Shown: positions 33,600-45,047, numbered from the stretch's first letter. The stretch is 64,000 nucleotides of DNA from Isoetes taiwanensis (GCA_021234155.1 JAJEKV010000001.1:24911189-24975188); one strand, 5' to 3'. Notes: generated from the sequence alone by a model not told the origin. Program-made: numbers and translations.

Positions 33600-36240
33600 C
33601 TAGTGTTGCAAGTACAAAAGGGCTATGAGCTAACAAGATCATGATCAATCTATCTATGAGTGATTTAATTACATCGAACCCTCTACATCTTCAGTTCCAT
33701 GCAGGTGCATCTGAACATATCTCTCACACATCTCTTTCACTACACTTCATCTATCACTTTCAAATCCATATGGATCATTGAGTTGCCAACCATATTCATC
33801 ATCCGTCATGAAGTACAAACAAAGAAGTCAAAAGGGCGCCATCACCTTGGCACACCCATGCCAACTCATGTGAGCTAACAAATCTTTATCTTGATCCGGT
33901 CTTCACAATGGGAAATGCATCCTTATATTTGAAGAGCAAAGGAAGGACAATTCCATCTACATCAAACAAGCAAAGGAGGTGAAGAAAGTAGAGAAAGAAG
34001 ATTCCGAAGAATATTCCATGGTTGACCTCATTTTTGAACTTTGAACTTTGACTCCTTGCCCATATACCTCTCAAAGTCAAACTTGAACTTGAAAGTTCTT
34101 TCTAGTCACGGATACACCTCCATGGAACACCCACTTGCTCCATCATCCACAAGTTCAAAATTAACTTGACTTGGTCATAATCTCGCTCAGAAGTCAATAT
34201 CTCATGCAACTTGACCAAAGTGAAAAGAAAGTTGCAAAATTCCTAAAGGAAGTGTTCAATACTCAAGTGTGCCCTAGGAGGCACTAAAAGTTGCTCCATA
34301 AAAAATTGGCTTCTAAATGAGCACTTGATGGGCCAAGTCACTTCACACCTCACTTCATGTGCCAAATCATCATATTGATCATCACTCTAGCCATGACATG
34401 TCAAACTCCCATGTTCAAATCAAAATCCACATCAAAGCATCAAACTAGCATCATTGTTGCCACATCACCATTGACACCTCATCACTCCACACTTGTCATA
34501 CACATCATCTCCACATCATTCAAAATTTTTGACTAGAAAGAATTTTCAAGCTCAAGATTGGCTAACACGTCATCATCCCATTGGCCATGTCATACCCACC
34601 TAGCCTTGTCATCATTTCCAAATGCCATATCATCCACTCCTTAGCTCCATTTTTTGCCAAATTCAAAAGTGCTCCATTGTGAGAAGAGATTCCAGAATCT
34701 TATAGAGTGCAAAAAAAAGATTCCCTTAGGAAAAAAGAAATTTGAAAAAAGGCTCTATTTTGGACATTATAATTGCTTCCTAGGGAATCGTGCCATAGGG
34801 CTTAGGGGTGCAAAAATTTTCCTATCTACCCCCCCCCCAAGCCTATCTCTCTTTCCAGCCAATCTCCCCATGCCGCGTGGAACATCCGGGCGTGTGGGGC
34901 GGTGGAGGTACCGGGTCCCACGTGGATATTGCACGCAATAATTATAAATGATGGATTTTCTTTTCCTTATATACCCATGTCGCCAAAACCCAATTAAGCC
35001 TGTGGGATATTGATCTTCAAACTGCCAAGAACCCTAAATCTGGAAACCGCCAAGATCCGCCCAATTCTCGCAAAACAACCATGCAATCATGATCTTTAAT
35101 GGCCGAATTACCCTGTGTAATGTCAAGAATGCGTCAGAGAAGCAAAAAGACAGAGAATTGAATTGAATGAGCCAAGAACGCAACAGAACAGGGGAAATTC
35201 AAAAGGGGCTTTTCTGCACAGAAGGAATTCGAGGGCTTTGAGGCAAAGAAGTGATTCCTGGCTTTGAAGAAGGACCGGCTTGATGATCCTGAGCTTGATT
35301 CCGACCTCCAATGTTTACCTTTGATCTAGATTATTGACTCAATTATCTGGATTGTTTGAATGTATACCTATTTGATTCTGTGCCCAAGACCGTGAGCTTG
35401 GGATATTACGTTGTATCTCTTGAGTGTTTGATTTAATTGAAAATCCGACCTTTGTAGTGATCTGTTTGTGTTGCATTGAAATCCATTCCCAAAAGAAAAA
35501 CAATCATCAGAAGCTAGGCGAGTTGTTTTTGCCCAGATCGTCAGACATAAGTAGTCTGCCTATTTAGAGCTGACTTCTTGTCAAGACCAAATTCCAAAAC
35601 TATTCTGAGTCGATATCTTTAGATCCAATTGTGTTGTACAATAGGCACTGAGCATGTAAGAGCACACATTTGTGCATTAATCTTGTCCAGCAAGATATCC
35701 TGAGCAAGGCAACATTAGACACACGTGCAACCCTTTACTGAGAAGCATCTTCTTTCAGAGCAGTTCATTCCTTACAGTTCTAGGCGGAAAATCATCAAAA
35801 GAAAAAAATTAGGTCCCCTGTTGGCAAAAGGCAGATTAGGCCCTTATTGTGCAGGCAAATCTGAGCAGAATAGAATTAATAAGTTCAGAAAATTCCTTGT
35901 CAACATCGAGTTCTAAATTTCAGCTCTCTGCCAGGGATATTGACCAAAAATTGACTGGGTCAGTGATCAAATTTTGGCCTATCTAACCTTGTCAGACCTC
36001 AATAAGTTTTTTGTAGTCTGTTAATATAAAGTGTTGAGCATCGTGAGGAGTGAAATCCACATCCATAGCCTAATAAGATCACATACTGCAAGTTATTTTG
36101 TGGAGCAGACTTTTTGGCCTTCAGGGAAGCATACTCCCAGTGAAATTTTCTGCACTATTTCTGGAATCTTTGCACTCAGAGTGGTTGCCTCAAGCAACCT
36201 GGAGGTTCTAAACCACTGAGGTTGAAGGTTTTGCCAGGAA
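33600..36240. other. 2.6 kb with no recognisable gene
   Basis: No protein family motif in any frame. The piece at 34,000-34,640 is a Ca/Tc-rich low-complexity style often seen in old LTRs. The expected second LTR of the gag/protease element to the right was looked for here and not found. Confidence 0.4.
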
Positions 36241-36245
36241 CACCT

Positions 36246-37550
36246 TCAACAGTAGGGGTCGAGTAAAGCAGCCACAGCCTGGTCCTGATCAAGAGTCATC
36301 TCGCCCCAAGGATCAGCATATTCAGGGTAGGATGACAGAGGCAGACTCGCAGGAGGAGCCTGAACTTGATAAATGTTCTGTGCTTCGTCTGAATCGGTGT
36401 CTGAGAGAGAAGGTTCAGCATGTTCAACCGAAATGATCTTGCCAGTTTCCAAATCCATGGTGGCATTGAGGTGACCATCTGTAATGACTAGCTGGTCCGT
36501 GGCCCAGTAATGGATACTTTTGGCCTGACGGAGAAAAGGTCTGCCGACCAACATTTTATAATCACCTGGATCTTCCCCTGCTTTCCAAACACCAAATTCC
36601 AAGGGGAATCGGAGATCGCCTATATTGATGTGAAGAAGAGGCGTGATGCCTTGAGGGCGCGTGATGTGGCCATTAGCCAATTTAATGTCATATGGGGCAC
36701 GATAAAGTTGTTTGATGCCCATTTGCTTGCGGAGTTTATCCGTGATGAGATTGACAGCACTACCCCCGTCAATTTGAACATGGTTGATTTGTTGATTGCC
36801 CACTGTGGCATGTACCGTGGGTGTGGAGGTAGCGACTGCCCCAACCAAAACCGTGGGAAGGAGCAACTGGTCCTTGAGAGTAGGACACAGTTTCAAAATA
36901 GTTGCCAGACTTAAAGGAATTTTGATTTTTGCTAGCTCCTCTTGGAGTTCCAACGGCACATGAGAAAATGGATCAGCTGTATCCAATGGAGCAGGAGTGC
37001 GTGGTAATGAAGTAGCAACTTCTTTGAGAAGCTCCACCTCTGCAGCAATATTCGGATATGTCTGAGAGCGTGAAGGTTGAGATGGTGGAGGTGTGTCCTG
37101 ACGCTGCTGAGCTCTGGTGGTGGCATGTACATTAGCCAGTGTGCGTCCTTCAGCAGCTTGCATGAGATTCAGAATACTTTGTCTGACTTTGGGCATGATA
37201 TGAGGCATGAGTTTATCCAGATCTGGAGCAAAGCAAACCTTTTTGTCCTCAGCATGAGGGATCGTGTCAACTGCAAAAGCAGGTTGCGTATCATGAGGAA
37301 GGATGGTCAAGGGGCGTGACGCCCTGGTCTGGCGTGAAACCAACCCAACCCAATTTGACGGTTGAACTGGAGGATTGAGAGCCTGATAAATCTCTTCCTG
37401 GGCTTGTTGATCCATCTGAGGAGTTGCTGCAGGAGCTGGTTGATACCATGATTGTTGAGGCACGCGTGGTGGTTTTCGAAGAACAGGTCGAGGTCCCTGT
37501 TCGCCATTTGCGATCCAAAGTTGATAGGCCGTGAGGCGTACAGACATGGT
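36246..37550 (-). CDS. Retropepsin-like protease of a Ty3-like element
   Basis: A 433-residue frame follows the gag stop in the same reading frame. The N-terminal half is Pro/Gln-rich linker. The protease half has VHATVGNQQINHVQIDGGSA with VNLI (active-site D-G-G in place of D-S/T-G), then VGRPFLRQAKSIHYW, which resembles the retropepsin region before the C-terminal strand. Such proteases cleave retroelement polyproteins. The frame ends DPYC and nothing resembling reverse transcriptase or integrase follows towards 33.6 kb, so the element is either truncated or a gag-protease-only non-autonomous form. The Gly in the active site may reduce or alter activity. Confidence 0.75.
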   Translation of the reverse strand, partial: TMSVRLTAYQLWIANGEQGPRPVLRKPPRVPQQSWYQPAPAATPQMDQQAQEEIYQALNPPVQPSNWVGLVSRQTRASRPLTILPHDTQPAFAVDTIPHAEDKKVCFAPDLDKLMPHIMPKVRQSILNLMQAAEGRTLANVHATTRAQQRQDTPPPSQPSRSQTYPNIAAEVELLKEVATSLPRTPAPLDTADPFSHVPLELQEELAKIKIPLSLATILKLCPTLKDQLLLPTVLVGAVATSTPTVHATVGNQQINHVQIDGGSAVNLITDKLRKQMGIKQLYRAPYDIKLANGHITRPQGITPLLHINIGDLRFPLEFGVWKAGEDPGDYKMLVGRPFLRQAKSIHYWATDQLVITDGHLNATMDLETGKIISVEHAEPSLSDTDSDEAQNIYQVQAPPASLPLSSYPEYADPWGEMTLDQDQAVAALLDPYC

Positions 37551-39149
37551 TTAATTCGTGCCTGGAAGTTGGACTTGAACTTGAGGAAGTTGAGGGCATG
37601 TCGTGGTGGTATGACCCCATTCCAAACAATGATAGCACTGAGCTTTAGCAGGATCAAAAGGAGGACGGTTGCTTTGTCCTCGTGGCTGCTGAGATTGTTG
37701 ATACTGTTGAGGAGATTGTGCTTGAAACTGCTGAGTTTGATATGACGGTTGTTGCTGAGGCGTGGTCTGGACTTGATAAACCATCTTTTGGCGGAAAGGT
37801 GTAGGATGAGTACGAGTGCATTCTTCCGTGGCATGGTTGCACATGTTGCAACGTTTACAATGAGGAGGGCCATTGGTGGAGTTGCACTCATTGGCCAAAT
37901 GGCCTTGATATTTGCAGATGTGGCACCAAATTTGACTGCGTTGAGGATTGGAGTGTTGAGGCTGAACTGCAGTCTGAGGTACCATGACAGGAGGAATGAA
38001 GGGTAGCTCCTGGAGGGCCACGCCACGAGAAGAAACATTAACTGAATGATTGACAAGTTCGATGGCCTGCTCCAAAGTCTTGGGGCGCAGGTATTCAGTC
38101 ATGAGACGAATAGCCGGAGGAAGTCCTTGGAGAAACCAGACAAGGATCTGGCTTTGCGTGGGGTACTCTTGAAGTTTGCTGAGGAGAATGTGAAGACGGT
38201 TCGCAAAATCCCGGGCTGATTCCGTGGGCTCTTGCTGAAGATCATTGAGTTGCTTGAGAAGAAGTTGATCATCATCTGTGGTGCCATAATGAGAAAGGAA
38301 AGCAGTCTTCATTTCTGTCCAGTTTTGTTTCCAATGGCTTTTGTTTGCCATGAGCCATTGATGAGGGGATCCACGCAGCGTGGTGGAAAAGATATGGAAC
38401 TTCAGTTGAGGTTGAGCGTGACCATTTAGGACAGCCAGAGCCTCAAATTCTTCCATGTGGGCTTGAGCACTTTGATCCAATAGTTTGCCTTTAGTACTGC
38501 CAAAAGTGGGATAGGTCAGTTTGAGAGTCTGAAAAGAAGATTGTGACTGGCCTTGTGCATAGAGAGGCGGTGTATAAGGAGGGACATAATGGGGCGGAAC
38601 GTCCATGGAGTCCGTCTGAGGTGGCAAGGGAGCAGAAAGACCCTGAAGATGTGCAAAAGGAGGGTCCTGTGGGGGAGGACCTTGGGGTCCGTGGTCATGA
38701 GGTTTGAGATCGGTAAGAGTGTAAACTGGAAGAGTCTGTTGAAAAGAAGGGGATTGAGGATATGTCTGAACCTGGGGAGGGCCGAAAGAAACATGAGGAT
38801 AACCCATTCCACCAGGTGGAGATGATGGTTGGGAAGGCAGAGGAGTATGGCTGGAGGAGATATGAATGCAGGCACTCTCGGGAGTGTGGAAATAATCTGA
38901 AGGTTGCTGAACAGGTGTATGATGAGGTGACTGAGGTTGTGAACAATGTTTACACGCTGGAGGAGAGCCAGGACGAGAGTGAACACGAGGAGTAGGTGGC
39001 GCCGACTGAGCTCGTGAGCGAATATGGCCTCCCTTAATATCATAACCTGTGTCGTACATATCTCGAGCAACTTCGCGACGTTGATGGCACTCCAAATGAG
39101 ACGCTGTCTGGCTAAGAAGCTCCTCTGGTGTGAAAGCTCGGGCAGACAT
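37551..39149 (-). CDS. Gag protein of a Ty3-like element
   Basis: A 532-residue frame starts MSARAFTPEELL. Residues 1-200 are Pro/Gln/Ser-rich. A capsid-like helical region around residues 215-360 has FSTTLRGSPHQWLMANKSHW, ESARDFANRLHILLSKL and VWFLQGLPPAIRLMTEYLRP, matching the retrotransposon gag pattern. Three CCHC zinc knuckles follow: CHICKYQGHLANEC, CKRCNMCNHATEEC and CYHCLEWGHTTTTC. Gag coats the RNA and forms particles in the cytoplasm. The frame ends in a single TAA; the protease frame continues in the same phase two codons later with ATG. The start is chosen because the candidate primer site lies about 30-45 bp upstream. Confidence 0.85.
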   Translation of the reverse strand: MSARAFTPEELLSQTASHLECHQRREVARDMYDTGYDIKGGHIRSRAQSAPPTPRVHSRPGSPPACKHCSQPQSPHHTPVQQPSDYFHTPESACIHISSSHTPLPSQPSSPPGGMGYPHVSFGPPQVQTYPQSPSFQQTLPVYTLTDLKPHDHGPQGPPPQDPPFAHLQGLSAPLPPQTDSMDVPPHYVPPYTPPLYAQGQSQSSFQTLKLTYPTFGSTKGKLLDQSAQAHMEEFEALAVLNGHAQPQLKFHIFSTTLRGSPHQWLMANKSHWKQNWTEMKTAFLSHYGTTDDDQLLLKQLNDLQQEPTESARDFANRLHILLSKLQEYPTQSQILVWFLQGLPPAIRLMTEYLRPKTLEQAIELVNHSVNVSSRGVALQELPFIPPVMVPQTAVQPQHSNPQRSQIWCHICKYQGHLANECNSTNGPPHCKRCNMCNHATEECTRTHPTPFRQKMVYQVQTTPQQQPSYQTQQFQAQSPQQYQQSQQPRGQSNRPPFDPAKAQCYHCLEWGHTTTTCPQLPQVQVQLPGTN

Positions 39150-39177
39150 GATAAAAGAAAGAAGGGAGAGAAAATCA

Positions 39178-39195
39178 GACCCGGCAGCGGCGACA
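39178..39195 (-). other. Candidate primer-binding site
   Basis: On the minus strand it reads TGTCGCCGCTGCCGGGTC, directly downstream of the LTR end CCCAAACA with one spacer base. It resembles the Asp-tRNA-type primer site of some plant Ty3 elements (TGGCGCCGTTGCCGGGGA, from memory) except for the third base and a few others. Confidence 0.5.
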
Positions 39196-39196
39196 G

Positions 39197-39792
39197 TGTT
39201 TGGGGTCTGGGTTCGAGAAGTCCTGCAAGACAGCCCTGCTGTGAGGACCCGTGGATCAAACAGGAGAATCCGGTAGCTGTGTCACGCGGGATTTGCAAAA
39301 GAAACTAAGGAAGGGAAAAGAGACAACAAGAAAACAAAAAGAACAATGTAGAACACAATGAAGAGAACAAAACTCCTTGATATCAATTGTGATACATGAG
39401 CTCTCGCAATCGAGAGAAGGCAGAAGTGAGATAAGACCAAAAACTCATCTAGCCCGTGAAGGCTAGCTCTACTCATATATATAGTACAATGGCCTTTGGC
39501 CCAATATAGACACTCTGTCAAAGCTCGGTGCCGACTCCTGGAAGGAGGCCTGATTTGCAGGAGCGTTGGCGGTGCCTCTTGAGACCCTGAAATGGCGCAG
39601 ATGGTGACAGCGCGTCATTTCTCTGTGCGCCTCCTCTTGGTCCAGGGCACAGCCTTTGACTGCGTGGTCTGCGGCGGCTTGGTCTTCTGCGGGCCCTTGG
39701 ATGACTGACCTGTGCCTGACTGTGGATCCTTGGCCTTGACCTGGTCCGTCGTGTGCATGAATAGTCCTGTATTTGGACGTACAAGACTAACA
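39197..39792 (-). repeat. 5' LTR of the gag/protease element
   Basis: On the minus strand the 596-bp segment begins TGTTAGTCTTGTACGTCC and ends CCCCAAACA, with TG...CA ends. A TATA box (TATATATG, 39,475-39,484 on the plus strand) is followed by the palindromic CTCTCGATTGCGAGAG and T-rich stretches, as expected for U3/R. The partner 3' LTR was not found within the window. Confidence 0.65.
39475..39484 (-). promoter_or_regulatory. TATA box within the LTR
   Basis: CTATATATATG on the minus strand, about 280-330 bp upstream of gag. It is suitable for starting the retroelement transcript. Confidence 0.55.
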
Positions 39793-40440
39793 GTACAAAA
39801 TTAACACCATTAAGTACATTCTCTCAAACCTTATAGTATTTTGCAAACCTTAATATACAGTATACAGAAACTTGTACATGCATACCCCACAAACGAGGAA
39901 CGCTATGTACGGTCCAGATCTTGGAATAAAGGGCAAATATGCCCATCTGACAGCTCTCTTGCCCGGAGTAACCCCACGTGTGAATATGCACCCAAACCAA
40001 AGGGGGTTTAAGGGGGATTTTAATTTAAATGTGTTAAATGCAATGATTTGTGCTAATAATGTTAATGGTAGTTGTGTGTTGTGTGTTGTGTGTTGTTGTG
40101 AAAATGTGATCATACACCCAAAACCTTGAAGAGACTTAAGGCATGTGAGTTTCTAGCTTTTCAACCTCTAACATGTGTTGGAGGTATTAGTTTTGTCATG
40201 GTACAATAAATATTGTTCTTTGAGCCAACTCAATTTTGAAGAGTTGACAAGTAGGAGAAGAAATATTGTTTTGATTTTTAAAACAACAAAGAACTATTGA
40301 ACAATAATATTTTAGAAACTCAATGTTATCTCTTTAAAAATGACCACCATTTCACCTTCGAGCCAACTTAGGCTTATTGTATCTGCCTAACCTTAGACAC
40401 CATTCTTTTGCGGCAACTCACACCCTGAAAGAATCAACAC
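39793..40440. other. Spacer, nothing recognised
   Basis: AT-rich DNA with a short GTTGTGTGTTG repeat near 40,070-40,095 and a diverged palindrome (CCTCTAACATGTGTTGGAGG) near 40,170. Confidence 0.4.
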
Positions 40441-40454
40441 CCCAATTTGAAGCT

Positions 40455-40680
40455 GAAGGAAGCACCTCAAACACGTGTTGGAAGTGGGTTAGCACATTTC
40501 AAACATACGTTGAAGGTTGCTCCACAAAACTGCAAACTGCAAACTGCAAAAACCTATTCTTATTCTTATTCTTGTTAGAAAATGGAAGTTGCATAGGAAA
40601 TGAGAAATTAAAAATTTCAAGAATGCATTGATTTTCAAGGCCATGCACTTCAAACATACGCCTGCTCCAAACTACAAAAG
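40455..40680. repeat. Direct repeat, copy 1
   Basis: It runs from CACCTCAAACACGTGTTGGA through ACTGCAAACTGCAAA and TTCAAGAATGCATTGATTTT to CGCCTGCTCCAAACTA. A close copy lies at 40,985-41,195. Short tandem expansions (ATTCTT, CTGCAAA) make copy 1 longer. Confidence 0.8.
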
Positions 40681-40984
40681 CCAAGTAAAAATTATTCCTC
40701 CTTACAAATATAGGCTCATATCGGAATCATGAATCATGAAAAAAAAACCTAGGTCATCAGAACCCTAAAGAAAATAGGAAAAAACAAACAAACGAAACAT
40801 GTTTATTATTAATGGATCCAAGCACTAGGCACTGCAAGCATGCATTTGGAAGTTGATAGAAACACCTCAAAGACGTGTTAGAAGTTGGATATGTCCACGC
40901 ACTTGGATCCAAATGTTATTAATTCTTAGAGATTGGAAGTTGCTTTGGAAATTAAAAATTACAAACTTCAAGCATGTGTTGGAA

Positions 40985-41195
40985 GCTGATGAAACCACCT
41001 CAAACACGTGTTGGAAGTGGGTCAGCACAGTTCAAACATACGTTGATGGTTGCTCCACAAAACTGCAAATTGCAAATAAATTTATTCCTTGTTAGAAAAT
41101 GGAAGTTGTATAGGAAATGAGAAATTAAAAATTTCAAGAATGCATTGATTTTCAAGGCCATGCACTTCAAACATACGCCTGCTCCAAACTATGAA
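40985..41195. repeat. Direct repeat, copy 2
   Basis: The same landmarks as 40,455-40,680 in the same order and orientation. A partial third copy (CACCTCAAAGACGTGTTAGA) begins near 40,865. Confidence 0.8.
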
Positions 41196-41249
41196 CCCCT
41201 AGAAAAAAAAAAACAAACGAAACATGTTTAGGGTTAGGGTCTGCATCGA

Positions 41250-41465
41250 AATGGATGTGGAGCAGGAGGATGTTGGCAGCCAGAAGAATTGCATCGAAAT
41301 GGATAGGGAGCAGGAGGATGGCGGCAGCCCTTGCAGCCGGATTTTCAAGAAATGGATGTGGAGCAGGAGGATGGCGGCAGCCCTTACAGCTGGATTTTCT
41401 TTTGTCTTGCAGCCGAAATTTCAAGAAATGGATGTGGAGCAGGAGGATGGCGGCTGCGATCAGGC
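41250..41465 (+). repeat. GGATGTGGAGCAGGAGGATG tandem repeat
   Basis: Four imperfect copies of AAATGGATGTGGAGCAGGAG with GATGGCGGCAGCC, spaced 41-77 bp apart. One frame encodes repeated MDVEQEDGGS, but there is no sustained gene around it. Confidence 0.75.
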
Positions 41466-42079
41466 TGCAAGATCCGGCTGTGGCATGTGACAAAGAGAGC
41501 ATGTGGCAGGACAAGGCACCGTTGTTATCTTGCTGTTGGAAGGAACAGGATAACACAAGGCAGCCAGATGCATGAATCATTGCAGCCACATGCTCTATGA
41601 AGAAGCAGGATAGAAGCCGACAGCCAGTTGCGTGGAGAGATTCTATGGCTTTTCTGTTTTCTCTATTCTGGCTTTCTTGGCTTTGTCTGTTCCGGATCCA
41701 CCCTATTATCTACCAAATCGTTTCCCTGTGCCCATGCCTCTGCACCAAATTCGGCTGTTTTGTTTCTAAATCTGTGGGGTTTTCAGAAATCTTTATTTCG
41801 TGTTTTTAGCTACCATATCCTTTCCATTTCTGTCATGGATGGGATCATTTATTCAACGCGCTTTGATTTAAAAAAAATGATGCAGATGCAGCAGAAAGGT
41901 AAAGAGAATTATACCTTCATTTGTAGCAATTTTTATATTTTTCAATTCTGCAGAGTATCGTCACAGAGGATGCTGTATTTCGTGTAGAAGCCAAGAACTT
42001 GTTGTATCAAGATTTTAACAAAGAAATGAGATTTCTTGACAGACATATTGAGTATATTTCAATTGATTCGATCTGAACA

Positions 42080-42130
42080 AGTATTGGTTAAGCATGCCAA
42101 TGGTCTCAGCCTGGGTTCGAGTCCTTGGTA
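42080..42130 (+). ncRNA. tRNA-like head, possible SINE
   Basis: TTGGTTAAGCATGCC (A-box-like) is followed after about 15 bases by GGGTTCGAGTCCTTGG, which contains a perfect RNA polymerase III B-box (GGTTCGAGTCC). No cloverleaf could be drawn, so a SINE head or chance match is more likely than a tRNA gene. Confidence 0.3.
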
Positions 42131-42369
42131 TCATATTTTTCTCATTGATCAGACTGCAAACTCTTTTGTAGCATGCTATAGATTTCTGTAATTATCCAAC
42201 GTAAACTAGACTAACCGTAGTTCAAAATTTTTAAACAAAACTTATGCGTGGCTATTTCTGAGTTAAAAGTACATGCATACTATTTTTAGTGCTTTCTTTA
42301 TTGGTACACGCATGCATCTATTTTCGTTTCCTCTTTTCTTGTTTTTCGTTTCCTCTTTTCTTGTTTGTA

Positions 42370-42515
42370 AGCGCCAAGGAACACGCCAGAGAGTACAAGC
42401 GCCAAGGAAGGACACTGCAACAAGGAGAGTACAAGCCAAGGAGAGTATAAGTACCCAAGGAAGGAGACTGCAAGTGCCAAGGACAGCGAAGTACAGCGAA
42501 GTACAGCAACAAAGA
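42370..42515 (+). repeat. Purine-rich VNTR
   Basis: Degenerate repeats of GTACAAGCGCCAAGGAAGG and AAGTACAGCGAAGTACAGC words. Confidence 0.65.
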
Positions 42516-42884
42516 GAAGACGAATTTTAGTTATTTTATCAATAAACAAAGTTAAAGCACCTATTCAGAAGAGAACTATTATGACAACGAAGAAAGGTAG
42601 GTTTATTTAGTGAAATACCAAATTTGCTCTTTAAAGAAACTATTTTTTTCTCATGTTTAAGAACAATTGATTTTTTGCTTTGAAAATTGGTTGCTGGAGT
42701 CAGTTTTGATGATGTATCTATACTCTTTTAAATTGGATTTGAATGCACTGAATTTAGATTTGAATGTGAAATATATTTGGCTCCATTGTTTCTTTCTTGT
42801 ATGCAAAACGTAGTTGAACAAAAAATTTGAATATGGTTTTGGTCATTCAAGTTCTTAGTTCTTGTTTTTTAGTGCTTCTCATGT

Positions 42885-42965
42885 CTTGTTGGGCCAATCT
42901 TTCTTCTTATAAAACTTCTAACACATGTTAGAAGTTAAAAGTTTTGTAAGTGCTAGAAACATATG
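42885..42965. repeat. Palindrome-bearing repeat, copy near 42.9 kb
   Basis: GGGCCAATCTTTCTTCTT leads into the palindrome CTTCTAACACATGTTAGAAG and AAAAGTTTTGTAAGTGCT. The same arrangement with CTTCCAACACGTGTTGGAAG lies at 52,037-52,110. Confidence 0.7.
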
Positions 42966-43149
42966 AATATACTAGCTCCCATGAATATACCTCTAAAACA
43001 CTAGCTAGAAACTCCCAATGTAGTGTAACTTCTAACATGTAGAACCTTGGGACATTGGTCTTTTGTCTATCATGCTTTTGTATGGCTTTTGGTATCTCCC
43101 ATGTTATTATCATCCAACACATGTTGGAAGTTAAATTTCTTCATACTTT

Positions 43150-43575
43150 AAAGTCATACTTACTAGTACTCATACTAGTAAGTATATGACTTACTCATAA
43201 GGAACAAGAAGTATGAGAGAGTCATATATGACTTACTCATATATGACATATGACTTACTCATACTTCATATGACATAAGTATGAGTAAGTCATATATAAC
43301 TTACTCATACTTCATATGACATAAGTATGAGTAAGTCATATATGACTTACTCTTACTTATGTCATATATGACTTACTCATACTTATGTCATATATGAGTA
43401 AGTCATATCATATATGACTTACTAGTTAGTTATATGACTTAATAGTACTAGTAAGTCATATGAGTGTCATGACCACTTGTGGTGGTTTTCTCGATGCTTC
43501 ACTTTATTGTGAGTATGAAGTATGACACTCATATGACTTACTAGTACTAGTAAGTCATATGAGTGCATGGCTTCA
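43150..43575. repeat. AT-rich palindromic satellite
   Basis: Many alternating copies of TATGACTTACTCATA and its complement, with AGTCATATATGACT and CTAGTACTAGTAAG self-complementary units. A 45-bp piece with CACTTGTGGTGGTTTTCTCG is present twice (about 43,473 and 43,571). Confidence 0.75.
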
Positions 43576-43664
43576 CTTGTGGTGGTTTTCTCGATGCTTC
43601 ACTTGACCCTATTTTGGAATCTAGTTTGACACAAACATTAGGCTAGTGCTAGTACATGCCATCT

Positions 43665-44035
43665 AGTGCAACTTCCAACACATGTTGGAAGTCTAGCATA
43701 TAGAACTTTGCTTTTCATTTTAGTCCTCCCATCTAGTGCAACATCCAATGCATGTGGGGAAGTTAGAAAATTTCATGTAATGCAACTTCCAGTATTGTGG
43801 CTTTAAGACCATTTTCAAAAAAAAAAAAAAATCTTAAGTAACTTCCAACACGTGTTGGAAGTTAAACTTCGTGTTTTCTAGTTCTTGTTTTTTAGTTTGT
43901 GGCTTTTTAGAAGCTCTTATATATTGTTTCTTCCAAAACCATATTTTGTTGAGCCAATCTTTCTTCTTCCAATGTAGTGTAAGTTCCAATGGCCCAATGT
44001 TTCTTCTTGAGAAACTTCTAACACGTGTCCGGACG
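43665..44035. repeat. Cluster of TTCCAACACGTGTTGGAA palindromes
   Basis: CTTCCAACACATGTTGGAAG (near 43,668), CTTCCAACACGTGTTGGAAG (near 43,848) and the half-decayed CTTCTAACACGTGTCC (near 44,017), joined by related flanks (AAGCTCTTATATATTGT, TTGAGCCAATCTTTCTTC). Confidence 0.7.
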
Positions 44036-44299
44036 CATGCTTTTAGCACCCTTGCTTCCTGCTTTTTTTTGGGTGCTCGTGGGTGCTGGTGGGTTCGTTT
44101 TTTTACACTCTTCATTTGTTAAAAGGATTCTTCAGCCAAGAATCATTCCACATTGCTCGAATTTTCCATCAGATTAGCATCGATTTCATTAGATTGGAGT
44201 CTGACTAGTGCGCAGAAATGACCCAAACTCCAAATTGGCATGTGAATCTCCAATTAGTTGCTCAATCCATCATATCTTTTCATAAAAGTTATCCACCAA

Positions 44300-44830
44300 G
44301 GTAGGATTATCATTTCGACCATATTCATCCTAAAAGCCCCATCTAATTTTGCTTAAATTGGGTTGACTTAAGAGATTTCTCACTGTTTTACAAAAAACCT
44401 ATTGCAAGAATGGTTTTTCTTTAATTTTTCACTCAATATCCCAAATTAGGTTCTGAAATTTTGCACGTAGGATATGGGTGCATGGCCGATTATGAAAATC
44501 TGAAAAGCCCCAGCTGATTTAGCTTAATTTGGGCTGAATTAAAAAATTCTTCACTGTACCAAAATTGCTGCAGAAATGGTTTTTCTCTAATTGCTCACAC
44601 AATATCCCAAATTAGGTTCTGAAGTTTTGCACTTAGGATATGGGTGCATGGCTGATTATGAAAATCTGAAAAGCCCCATCTGATTTAGCTTAATTTGGGC
44701 TGAATTAAGAAATTTTGTTCTGTTTTACCAAAATTGCTGCAGAAATGGGTTTTCTCTAATTGCTCACTCAATATCCCAAATTTGGCCCTGAAATTTTGCA
44801 TGTATGATCGAATTGCATGGCCGATTATGA
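44300..44830. repeat. 167-bp tandem repeat, about three copies
   Basis: AATATCCCAAATTAGG recurs at about 44,436, 44,602 and 44,771. It occurs together with GATATGGGTGCATGGC, AAAAGCCCCATCTGATTTAG and TGCAGAAATGGTTTTTCTCT. This is a short satellite-like array. Confidence 0.75.
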
Positions 44831-44917
44831 AAAACAAAAAAAAAAAGTGCTGGAAAGTGCTGGGTGTGGGTGCTGCATCGCGTTTATTTGATACCCACCA
44901 GCATACTTTTGCCCAAG

Positions 44918-45047
44918 CTCTTATATATTGTATCTTCCAATATGCAACTGTGTTTTGTTGGACCAATGTTTCTTCTTGAGAAACTAACACGTGTTGGAAG
45001 TTAACCGTGTTTTTTTAGTTCTTGTTTTTAGTGCTTGTGATGCCTTT
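44918..45047. repeat. Palindrome-bearing repeat flanking the CACTA terminus
   Basis: AAGCTCTTATATATTGTATC, ACTGTGTTTTGTTGG, ACACGTGTTGGAAGTTAA and GTGCTTGTGATGCCTTT occur in this order. The same sequence is at 51,998-52,283. The CACTA terminus begins immediately after it. Confidence 0.7.

Noticed and set aside
36510-38995. Antisense ORFs opposite gag and protease
   Set aside because: They lie opposite a well-supported coding frame and show no motif.
39200-39240. tRNA-like GGGTTCGAG near the LTR edge
   Set aside because: No A-box at the right distance and no cloverleaf; it is part of the LTR.
41224-41600. Overlapping ORFs with MDVEQEDGG repeats
   Set aside because: They are generated by a four-copy tandem repeat, open in three frames, with no gene structure around it.
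43150-43575. CRISPR-like array
   Set aside because: The repeats are short, AT-rich and self-complementary without unique spacers; it is a plant satellite.
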